Of a DNA stretch of 8,077 nucleotides, positions 1 through 6,143 are shown one piece after another. The first letter of the stretch is position 1; each line of letters starts with the position of its first letter. Position numbers and translations under genes: made by a program. The DNA lies in contig VBNP01000088.1 in the NCBI GenBank assembly GCA_005877965.1, forward strand, positions 1 through 8,077, read 5' to 3'. The notes beneath the pieces were generated by a model. It searched no databases and was not told the DNA's origin. It saw nothing but the letters and a program-made list of their open reading frames with translations. This DNA comes from Gammaproteobacteria bacterium. GTDB lineage: Bacteria > Pseudomonadota > Gammaproteobacteria > Steroidobacterales > Steroidobacteraceae.

Positions 1-77
1 CGCGTGGAGAACAGCCCGGCGACGCGCGTGAGGGCACCGGCTTCGTTTTGCAGCAGGATCGCGATGATGTGGCGCAT
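1..77 (-). CDS. ilvH: Acetolactate synthase small (regulatory) subunit IlvH, 5' end only
   Basis: Only the first 25 codons are in the window; the gene continues past the left edge. The reverse strand from the ATG at 77-75 reads MRHIIAILLQNEAGALTRVA and then GLFSTR. This is the hallmark N-terminal ACT-domain start of IlvH/IlvN (family consensus close to MRHIISVLLENEAGALSRV-GLFS). The protein binds valine and stimulates the AHAS catalytic subunit in the cytoplasm, at the first common step of valine, leucine and isoleucine synthesis. The start is fixed by homology: no in-frame ATG lies close upstream, and the bases before the start (cgtacctcgcgc) contain no good Shine-Dalgarno sequence. The gene faces away from the AHAS large-subunit gene instead of following it, which is unusual. 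ilvC may lie further left, but that cannot be seen. Confidence 0.88.
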   Translation of the reverse strand, partial: MRHIIAILLQNEAGALTRVAGLFST

Positions 78-144
78 GCGCGAGGTACGGGAAATGACGA
101 CGCCGGGGATGAGCGGTGCCGCAGAATAAAGGATCGGCGCGAGT

Positions 145-172
145 TTGCACCACGGAAGCAAGCTGCTACGCT
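145..172 (+). promoter_or_regulatory. Candidate sigma-70-like promoter of the ilvB-led operon, in the ilvH/ilvB divergent intergenic region
   Basis: In the 143-bp gap between the divergent starts (78-220), the plus strand has TTGCAC (145-150), a 16-bp spacer and TACGCT (167-172). TG at 164-165 gives an extended -10 (TGnTACGCT). Each hexamer matches consensus at only three of six positions, so the call is weak. A start near 179 would give a leader of about 40 nt. On the minus strand TATTCT (128-123) is a possible -10 for ilvH without a convincing -35. I found no branched-chain-rich leader peptide or attenuator hairpin in the gap. This is inference by eye. Confidence 0.3.
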
Positions 173-220
173 GATTTGTTAATCCACGCCTCCTGCAGCA
201 CAGACCCTGAGAGCGCGTCC

Positions 221-2068
221 ATGAGCGACACGGTGATCCAGCCACGCCCGGTGGGACATCCACTGGCCGGCGAAAGAATGAGCGGGGCCCGCATGATCAT
301 GCAGGTGCTCGCGGACGAGGGCGTCACCGCGATATTCGGCTACAGCGGCGGGGCGATCCTGCCCACCTACGACGCCGTGTTTCTCTACAACGAGCAGTGC
401 GTGCGCCTCGGCGAGCCCCAGATCCCGCTCATCGTCCCGGCCAACGAGCAGGGGGCGGGGTTCATGGCGGCAGGCTACGCCCGCGCCTCGGGCCGGGTGG
501 GGGTGTGCCTGGTCACCTCGGGCCCGGGTGCGACGAACACTGTTACACCCGTGCGCGATTGCATGGCAGACTCGATACCGATTGTCGTAATTTGCGGCCA
601 AGTCGCGACGGCGGCTATCGGCACCGACGCGTTCCAGGAGGCACCGGTCCCCTCCATGATGGGAGCGGTGGCGAAGCATATCTTCCTGGTCACGGATCCT
701 GCCAAGCTCGAGGCCACGGTGCGCACGGCGTTCGAGATCGCCCGCACGGGCCGCCCCGGTCCCGTGGTCGTCGATATCCCCAAGGACGTCCAGAACTGGG
801 AGGGCGTCTTCCAGGGCGAGGGCCTGCTGCCGATTCCCGGCTACCGCCGCCGCATGCACGAGCTCAGCCAGGCGGCGCTCGAGGCCCCCTCGGCCGCGCG
901 CTTCTTCGCCATGCTGGGCGAAGCGCACCGTCCGCTCATTTACGCCGGCGGCGGCGTCATCAACGGCAACGCCGCGGACGCGCTCACCGAGTTTGCCAAC
1001 ACCTTCAGCGTGCCGGTGGTGACCACGCTCATGGGGATCGGGGCGCTCGACACCACGCACGCGCTCTCGCTGCGCATGCTCGGCATGCACGGCGCCGCGT
1101 TCGCCAACTACGCGGTCGATGATTGCGATTTCCTCATTGCGGTCGGCGCACGCTTCGATGACCGCGTGGCGGGCGTGCCGGCGAAGTTCGCCCGCAACGC
1201 GCGGCACATCGCGCACCTGGACGTCGATCGCGCCGAGGTGAACAAGGTCAAGCGCGTGCACTGGAGCCACGTCGGGCTGCTCGCCGGGGCGCTGCGGGCG
1301 CTGACCGCCCACGGGCGGCAGACGCGGTTTCAGCGCGACTTCAGCCCCTGGAGGGCCGAGCTCGCGGAGCTGAAGCGCGTCTATGCCATGAACTACGACC
1401 GCGCCAGTCCCCTGATCCAGCCGTACTACGTCATCGAGGAGCTCAACCGCCACGCGCGCGGGGAGGCCATCATCACCACCGGCGTCGGCCAGCACCAGAT
1501 GTGGGCGGCACAGTACTGCGATTTCACCTCACCCAGGCTGTGGCTCACCTCCGGCAGCATGGGCACCATGGGTTTCGGCCTGCCGGCGGCCATCGGGGCG
1601 CAGATCGCTCAGCCCGGGCGCCTGGTGATCGACATCGACGGGGATTCCAGCATCCGTATGAACATCGGGGAACTGGAGACCGTGACCACCTACGACCTGC
1701 CGCTGAAGGTCGTGGTGCTCAACAATTTCGGCGACGGCATGGTCAAGCAGTGGCAGAAGCTGTTTTTCAAGGGTCGCCTGTCGGCGAGCGACCGCTCGCT
1801 GCACAAGAAGGACTTCGTCAGGGCGGCGCAGGCGGACGGCTTTCGTTACGCGGTGCGCCTGGCGCGCAAGCAGGACGTGGCACGCGTGATCGCGGAGTTC
1901 GTGGCGTTCGAGGGACCTGCGTTCCTGGAAGTGATGATCGACCCGGACGCGGGAGTGTATCCGATGGTGGGGCCGGGGCAGAGCTACGACGAGATGATCA
2001 CGGGCGAATTCATTCCCTCGCGCCACAAGGTCGACATCAAGCCCCCGGACCCCTCGGAGATGTTCTGA
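221..2068 (+). CDS. ilvB: Acetolactate (acetohydroxyacid) synthase catalytic subunit, variant clade
   Basis: This 615-residue ThDP/FAD enzyme would condense two pyruvates to 2-acetolactate, or pyruvate and 2-ketobutyrate to acetohydroxybutyrate. An N-terminal ThDP (PYR) domain (about 21-185) carries GYSGG (40-44) and the catalytic Glu76 in NEQGAG. A central FAD-type domain (about 225-365) carries LGMHG (287-291) and GARFDDRV (309-316). A C-terminal ThDP (PP) domain (about 400-590) carries GQHQMWAAQ (423-431), GTMGFGLPAA (448-457), the metal-site motif GDSS...NN (474-502) and MVKQW (507-511). Family enzymes usually read GYPGG, HEQGA and GDGS or GDAS, so this is a variant. Length is somewhat above the usual 560-590. 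The open frame extends back to GTG 116, but those 35 residues look non-homologous. ATG 221 has a weak GAGAG upstream; ATG 278, where family similarity begins, is the alternative. A paralogous ThDP decarboxylase is less likely, given the AHAS-specific motifs and the adjacent ilvH. Confidence 0.85.
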   Translation: MSDTVIQPRPVGHPLAGERMSGARMIMQVLADEGVTAIFGYSGGAILPTYDAVFLYNEQCVRLGEPQIPLIVPANEQGAGFMAAGYARASGRVGVCLVTSGPGATNTVTPVRDCMADSIPIVVICGQVATAAIGTDAFQEAPVPSMMGAVAKHIFLVTDPAKLEATVRTAFEIARTGRPGPVVVDIPKDVQNWEGVFQGEGLLPIPGYRRRMHELSQAALEAPSAARFFAMLGEAHRPLIYAGGGVINGNAADALTEFANTFSVPVVTTLMGIGALDTTHALSLRMLGMHGAAFANYAVDDCDFLIAVGARFDDRVAGVPAKFARNARHIAHLDVDRAEVNKVKRVHWSHVGLLAGALRALTAHGRQTRFQRDFSPWRAELAELKRVYAMNYDRASPLIQPYYVIEELNRHARGEAIITTGVGQHQMWAAQYCDFTSPRLWLTSGSMGTMGFGLPAAIGAQIAQPGRLVIDIDGDSSIRMNIGELETVTTYDLPLKVVVLNNFGDGMVKQWQKLFFKGRLSASDRSLHKKDFVRAAQADGFRYAVRLARKQDVARVIAEFVAFEGPAFLEVMIDPDAGVYPMVGPGQSYDEMITGEFIPSRHKVDIKPPDPSEMF

Positions 2069-2073
2069 AGCGC

Positions 2074-2078
2074 GGGAG
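2074..2078 (+). promoter_or_regulatory. Shine-Dalgarno site of the glyoxalase gene
   Basis: GGGAG lies six bases before ATG 2085, in the 16-bp gap after the ilvB stop codon. It is a good match to the anti-SD sequence and supports that start, which is also where family similarity begins. Confidence 0.7.
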
Positions 2079-2084
2079 ATCGCC

Positions 2085-2504
2085 ATGAAGTATCTGCACA
2101 CCATGGTGCGCGTCACCGACATCGACGCATCCCTGCGGTTCTACCGCGACGCGCTCGGGCTCACCGAGCTGTCGCGCAAGGACTACCCGCAGGGACGCTA
2201 CACGCTGGTGTTTCTGGCGGCGCCCCGCGATGAGGCGGCCCAGGTGGAACTCACCCACAACTGGGACCCGGAGAGCTACACGGGCGGGCGTAACTTCGGG
2301 CACCTGGCCTACGCGGTGGACAACATCTACGCCGCCTGCCAGCGCCTGCGCGATCACGGCGTGAGCATCCTGCGGCCCCCGCGCGACGGGCACATGGCAT
2401 TCGTGCGCTCACCGGACAACATTTCCATCGAGCTGCTGCAGCAGGGTGCGTCGCTGGCGCCCGCGGAGCCCTGGAAGTCGATGCCCAACACCGGCAGCTG
2501 GTAG
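2085..2504 (+). CDS. gloA: Glyoxalase I-like VOC protein (lactoylglutathione lyase)
   Basis: This 139-residue cytosolic single-subunit VOC protein resembles GloA, which isomerises the methylglyoxal-glutathione hemithioacetal to S-lactoylglutathione. The start LHTMVRVTDIDASLRFY matches the GloA consensus, as does VELTHNW. All four expected metal ligands are present: His5, Glu55, His73 (FGHLAYAVD) and Glu116 (ISIELLQ), matching H5/E56/H74/E122 of E. coli GloA. The loop before the last strand is about four residues shorter than in E. coli. The C-terminus has a short extension ending in PWKSMPNTGSW. The substrate is therefore probable but not certain; a related VOC lyase or isomerase is possible. 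The gene starts 16 bp after ilvB with a clear SD and ends 15 bp before the glucan synthase gene, so it is probably the second gene of the operon. Confidence 0.82.
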   Translation: MKYLHTMVRVTDIDASLRFYRDALGLTELSRKDYPQGRYTLVFLAAPRDEAAQVELTHNWDPESYTGGRNFGHLAYAVDNIYAACQRLRDHGVSILRPPRDGHMAFVRSPDNISIELLQQGASLAPAEPWKSMPNTGSW

Positions 2505-2519
2505 GCGCGGCAACCGCGC

Positions 2520-5168
2520 GTGAAAACGATCCCGAGTCTGCTGATCGCGGCGGTGTTCGCCACGCTGACGTTCGCGGTGTGGGCCTGGCTCAACCGCCCG
2601 ACGCGTGAGCCCCCCTGGCCGGCGCGCATCCAGGGATTCGCGTTCTCGCCGTTCCGCGCCAACGAGGACCCGACTCAACTGCAGATGCCCAGCGACGCGG
2701 AGATCGACGCGGACCTCGCGCTGCTCGAGGGCAAGGTCAACGCGGTGCGTACCTACAGTGTCGAAAAGACCCTCGCCGACATTCCCGAGCTCGCCGAGCG
2801 CCACGACCTGAACGTCGCCCTCGGCGCCTGGATCGACGCTCACCGCGACAACAACGAGCTGCAGCTGCAGACCGCCATTGCTCTCGCCAACACCCATATC
2901 AACGTGGTGCGGGTCATCATCGGCAACGAGGTGATCTTCCGCGGCGACCTGCCGATCGAGCAGCTCGAGGCCTATCTGGATCGCGCGCGCGCGGCCATCG
3001 AGCAACCGGTGGGCACCGCCGAGACCTGGCACACGTGGCTCGAGCACCCGGAGCTGGCGCAGCACGTCGACTTCATCGGCGTGCACCTGTTGCCGTACTG
3101 GGAAGGCGTGGCGGTGGATGCCGCCGTCAGCTACTCGCTGGCGCAGGTCAAGCGCCTGCAGCAGCTGTTCCCGCACAAGCCGATCGTGGTGGCGGAGATC
3201 GGCTGGCCGAGCCGCGGCCGCACCCGCGAGTCGGCGGTCGCCTCGGATTCCAACGAGGCGCTGTTCCTGCGCCGCTTCCTGCGCCGCGCCGAACAGGAGC
3301 AGCTCGTCTATTACGTGATGGAGGCCTTCGATCAGCCCTGGAAGGCCTACCTGGAAGGCGCGGTCGGCTCCTACTGGGGGGTGTACGACGTGAACCGGCA
3401 GCCGAAGTTCGCCTTCAGCGCGCCGATCGTGCGCGTGCCCGAGTGGCACATTCTCGCCGCGGTGTCGGTCGCGGTGGCGCTGCTGGTGCTGGGACTGCTG
3501 TATCTCAACAGCGAGGCGCTGCGCAACCGCGGCCGCAGTTTCCTCGCGGTCGTGGTGTACGCGGCCGCCACCATTGCGGTGTGGGTGATCTACGACTTCA
3601 CGCAGCAGTACATGACCGTCTCGAGCGTCATCGCCGGTGTGCTGCTGCTGCTGGGGATGCTGGGGGTCATGCTGGTGCTGCTGGCCGAGGCGCACGAGTG
3701 GGCCGAGGCTCACTGGGTCGAGTACCGGCGGCGGCTCGACGCGCCGCTGCTCTGCCACAGCGCGCGGCCGCCGAAGGTGTCGATCCACGTGCCGGCCTAC
3801 AACGAGCCGCCGGCGATGCTCATCGAGACGCTCGAGGCGCTGGCGCGGCTCGACTACCCGGATTTCGAAGTGCTGGTCATCGACAACAATACCCGCGACG
3901 AGCATGTCTGGCGGCCGGTCGAGGCGCACTGCGCGCAGCTCGGCGCGCGCTTCCGCTTCTTCCACGTCGCACCGCTCGCCGGCTTCAAGGCCGGAGCGCT
4001 CAACTACGCGCTCGCGCGCACCGCGCCGGACGCCGAGATCGTCGCGGTCATCGACGCCGACTACGTGGTCGATGCGCGCTGGCTGCGCGATCTGACGCCC
4101 GGTTTCCAGGATGCGCGCGTCGCCGTCGTGCAGGCGCCGCAGGACTACCGCGACGAGGGCATGAGCGCCTTCAAGGCCATGTGCTACGCCGAGTACCGCG
4201 GCTTCTTCCACATCGGCATGATCACGCGCAACGAGCGCAACGCCATCATCCAGCACGGCACCATGACCATGGTGCGGCGCGCGCAGCTGGTGAGTTGTGG
4301 CGGCTGGGCCGAGTGGTGCATCACCGAGGATGCGGAGCTCGGCCTGCGCATCTTCGAGGGCGGCTTCGATGCCACCTTCGTACCCGCGAGCTACGGCCGC
4401 GGCCTGATGCCCGACACCTTCATCGATTTCAAGAAGCAGCGCTTCCGCTGGGCCTACGGCGCCATGCAGATCCTCAAGGCGCATGCGCGCGCGCTGTTCC
4501 TGGAAGGCGGCCCGCTGTCCCCGGGACAGCGCTACCACTTCATCGCCGGCTGGCTGCCGTGGATCGCCGACGGCTGCAACCTGCTGTTCAATCTCGCCGC
4601 GCTCGCCTGGTCGGTCGCCATGGTGTGGGCGCCGCGGCACATCGAGCCGCCGCTGGTGGTGTATTCGGTGTTGCCGCTGTCGCTGTTCACCTTCAAGCTC
4701 GCCAAGCTCGCGCACCTCTACCACGTGCGCGTCGGGGCCGACCTCCGCCAGACGCTGGCGGCGGCGGTCGCGGGACTCGCGCTGACGCACACCATCGGCA
4801 AGGCGGCGATCAAGGGCCTCCTCACCCGCGACGAGCCGTTTTTCCGCACTCCGAAGCAGGGACGCTCCTCGGGACTCGCCGGGGCGCTCCTCGCCGCACG
4901 CGAGGAGACGCTCATGATGCTCGGGCTGCTGCTGTCGGCGTGGGGTGTGGCGTATGCACCCCAGGCTGCCGGCCTCGACCGGGTCGCACTCGCCGGTCCG
5001 GACCGACTCGCGTGGATCGTGGTGCTCCTCGTTCAGTCCGTGCCCTACGCCTCCTCATTGCTGGTATCGCTCTCGAGTGCGTTCCCGCTGCCGGCGGGGC
5101 TGCTGGGCACGCACTATCGTCCCATCAAGGCCTCGGGCAAGCGCGCCGAGACGGGCCCGGCGAGCTGA
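2520..5168 (+). CDS. ndvB: Membrane beta-glucan synthase with GH17 and GT2 domains (NdvB type)
   Basis: This 882-residue inner-membrane protein has an N-terminal membrane anchor (about 5-24) and a GH17-like beta-1,3-glucan domain (about 38-305). The likely GH17 acid/base is Glu137 (IIGNEV) and the nucleophile Glu226 (VVAEIGWPS). Hydrophobic helices follow near 311-329, 341-360 and 366-390. The processive GT2 domain (about 415-650) has PAYNEP (425-430), Asp455 in VIDNN, D512-A-D514, TED (602-604) and Q640-R-F-R643-W644. Further membrane segments lie near 675-700, 711-728, 797-815 and 830-852. This matches proteobacterial NdvB proteins (Pseudomonas, Bradyrhizobium), which make periplasmic cyclic beta-1,3-type glucans from UDP-glucose. 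The GH17 part probably remodels or cyclises chains in the periplasm. The product here is inferred. The GTG start at 2520 has no clear SD. It is the only start codon in frame between the upstream TAG (2502-2504) and the membrane anchor, so translational coupling to gloA is likely. Confidence 0.8.
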   Translation: MKTIPSLLIAAVFATLTFAVWAWLNRPTREPPWPARIQGFAFSPFRANEDPTQLQMPSDAEIDADLALLEGKVNAVRTYSVEKTLADIPELAERHDLNVALGAWIDAHRDNNELQLQTAIALANTHINVVRVIIGNEVIFRGDLPIEQLEAYLDRARAAIEQPVGTAETWHTWLEHPELAQHVDFIGVHLLPYWEGVAVDAAVSYSLAQVKRLQQLFPHKPIVVAEIGWPSRGRTRESAVASDSNEALFLRRFLRRAEQEQLVYYVMEAFDQPWKAYLEGAVGSYWGVYDVNRQPKFAFSAPIVRVPEWHILAAVSVAVALLVLGLLYLNSEALRNRGRSFLAVVVYAAATIAVWVIYDFTQQYMTVSSVIAGVLLLLGMLGVMLVLLAEAHEWAEAHWVEYRRRLDAPLLCHSARPPKVSIHVPAYNEPPAMLIETLEALARLDYPDFEVLVIDNNTRDEHVWRPVEAHCAQLGARFRFFHVAPLAGFKAGALNYALARTAPDAEIVAVIDADYVVDARWLRDLTPGFQDARVAVVQAPQDYRDEGMSAFKAMCYAEYRGFFHIGMITRNERNAIIQHGTMTMVRRAQLVSCGGWAEWCITEDAELGLRIFEGGFDATFVPASYGRGLMPDTFIDFKKQRFRWAYGAMQILKAHARALFLEGGPLSPGQRYHFIAGWLPWIADGCNLLFNLAALAWSVAMVWAPRHIEPPLVVYSVLPLSLFTFKLAKLAHLYHVRVGADLRQTLAAAVAGLALTHTIGKAAIKGLLTRDEPFFRTPKQGRSSGLAGALLAAREETLMMLGLLLSAWGVAYAPQAAGLDRVALAGPDRLAWIVVLLVQSVPYASSLLVSLSSAFPLPAGLLGTHYRPIKASGKRAETGPAS

Positions 5169-5171
5169 CCC

Positions 5172-6143
5172 GTGCGTGAGGCGAGGCTGCGCGCGATCGC
5201 CCTCATGATCGCGGCGGTCGCCGTGTTCTCGGGCATGGATGCGCTGCTGAAGCTGCTGTCGGCGCACTACCCGCCCATGGAAGTGACGGTGCTGCGCGGC
5301 GCGGCCTCGCTGCCGTTCATGCTGCTGCCGCTGCTGGTCACGGGCCGGTGGCGCGAACTGCGGATGCGACGCTTCCCGATGCATCTGCTGCGCGGACTGC
5401 TCGGCGTCGTGTCCCTCGGCGGCTTCGTCTATGCCGTGCGGGTGCTGTCGCTCGCCAACGCCTATGCGGTGTTCCTCTCGGCCCCGCTCATCGTGACCGC
5501 CCTCTCGGTACCGCTGCTCAAGGAGCGCGCCGATGCCCGCAACTGGGGCGCCATCCTGCTGGGCCTCGCCGGAGTGCTCACCATGCTGCGGCCGAGCGCC
5601 TCGGCTCTGGTCACCTGGGGAGCGCTCGCTGCGCTGGTCGCGGCCGTTGCTTATGCCCTGAGCATCATCGCGGTGCGGGTGCTGACGCGCAGCGACAGCA
5701 CCGCGAGCGTGGTCGTCTGGACCGTCGGCCTGATGACCGCATTTGCGGCCGTGATCGCCGCGCCCGGCTGGGTGCCGCTCGAGCTCGTGCACTGGCGCTG
5801 GCTTCTCGGCCTGGGCGGACTCGGCGCGCTCGGGTCGTACCTGCTCACGGCGGCCTTCCGGTCCGCGCCGGCCTCGGTGGTGGCGCCGTTCGAGTACACC
5901 TCGCTCCTGTGGGGCATTGCCATCGACCGGGTCGTGTGGCACGTGCTGCCCTCGATGCGGGTGTGCCTGGGCGGCGGCCTGGTGATCGCGAGTGGTCTGT
6001 ATCTGATCTGGCACGAGCGGACCCGCGCCGGTACCGTGTCATCACAACAGTCATGGAAGTGGCGCGCGCGGCAAGGCAGAATGTCGCCCCGATCGTCGAC
6101 AGTGGAAGATGTCGCTCGCAAACAAGAGGAAGACTCACCATGA
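5172..6143 (+). CDS. DMT superfamily transporter (two EamA domains)
   Basis: This 323-residue inner-membrane protein has about ten hydrophobic helices in two EamA repeats (about 8-140 and 148-282). Repeat 1 ends with the typical APLIVTALSVPLLKER (104-119) followed by WGAILLGLAGVL (125-136). Repeat 2 has APFEYTSLLWGI (238-249) and a final GGGLVIASGLYLIW helix. Family members export or import small metabolites such as amino acids, nucleosides or S-adenosylmethionine; the substrate cannot be told here. The GTG start lies 3 bp after the ndvB stop and has no strong SD, so coupling is likely. The last 40 residues (from about 284) are hydrophilic and unlike the family. They run into the ribosome-binding region of the next gene, and the stop overlaps its ATG as ATGA. 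This tail could be an extension acquired by loss of an earlier stop. Confidence 0.85.
   Translation: MREARLRAIALMIAAVAVFSGMDALLKLLSAHYPPMEVTVLRGAASLPFMLLPLLVTGRWRELRMRRFPMHLLRGLLGVVSLGGFVYAVRVLSLANAYAVFLSAPLIVTALSVPLLKERADARNWGAILLGLAGVLTMLRPSASALVTWGALAALVAAVAYALSIIAVRVLTRSDSTASVVVWTVGLMTAFAAVIAAPGWVPLELVHWRWLLGLGGLGALGSYLLTAAFRSAPASVVAPFEYTSLLWGIAIDRVVWHVLPSMRVCLGGGLVIASGLYLIWHERTRAGTVSSQQSWKWRARQGRMSPRSSTVEDVARKQEEDSP
6125..6130 (+). promoter_or_regulatory. Shine-Dalgarno site deciding the start of the tandem-VOC protein
   Basis: AGAGGA lies nine bases before ATG 6140, inside the last codons of the transporter gene. The same frame is open back to 5348, so this SD, together with the onset of VOC similarity, fixes ATG 6140 as the start. 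ATG and the upstream TGA overlap as ATGA. Confidence 0.7.

Noticed and set aside
116..220. N-terminal extension of the AHAS subunit from GTG 116
   Set aside because: The extra 35 residues do not resemble the family, cover the likely promoter region and have no SD; ATG 221 is preferred.
78..220. Possible ilv attenuator leader or T-box in the divergent gap
   Set aside because: I found no short peptide rich in Leu/Val/Ile and no terminator/antiterminator pair on either strand.
179..1495. 438-residue minus-strand open frame under ilvB
   Set aside because: Shadow of the AHAS coding frame; no domain signature and no ribosome-binding site.
2409..4790. 793-residue open frame on the minus strand, antisense to ndvB
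   Set aside because: Low-complexity Arg/His/Gln/Val-rich translation with no recognisable domain. It mirrors the codon bias of the clearly real plus-strand GH17-GT2 gene.
3035..5179. 714-residue plus-strand open frame in another phase of ndvB
   Set aside because: Ala/Arg/Gly-rich out-of-frame translation typical of GC-rich DNA. The overlapping gene has intact catalytic motifs throughout.
5348..6139. Upstream extension of the tandem-VOC frame inside the transporter gene
   Set aside because: Out-of-frame translation of the EamA gene. A clear SD and the onset of VOC similarity place the start at ATG 6140.
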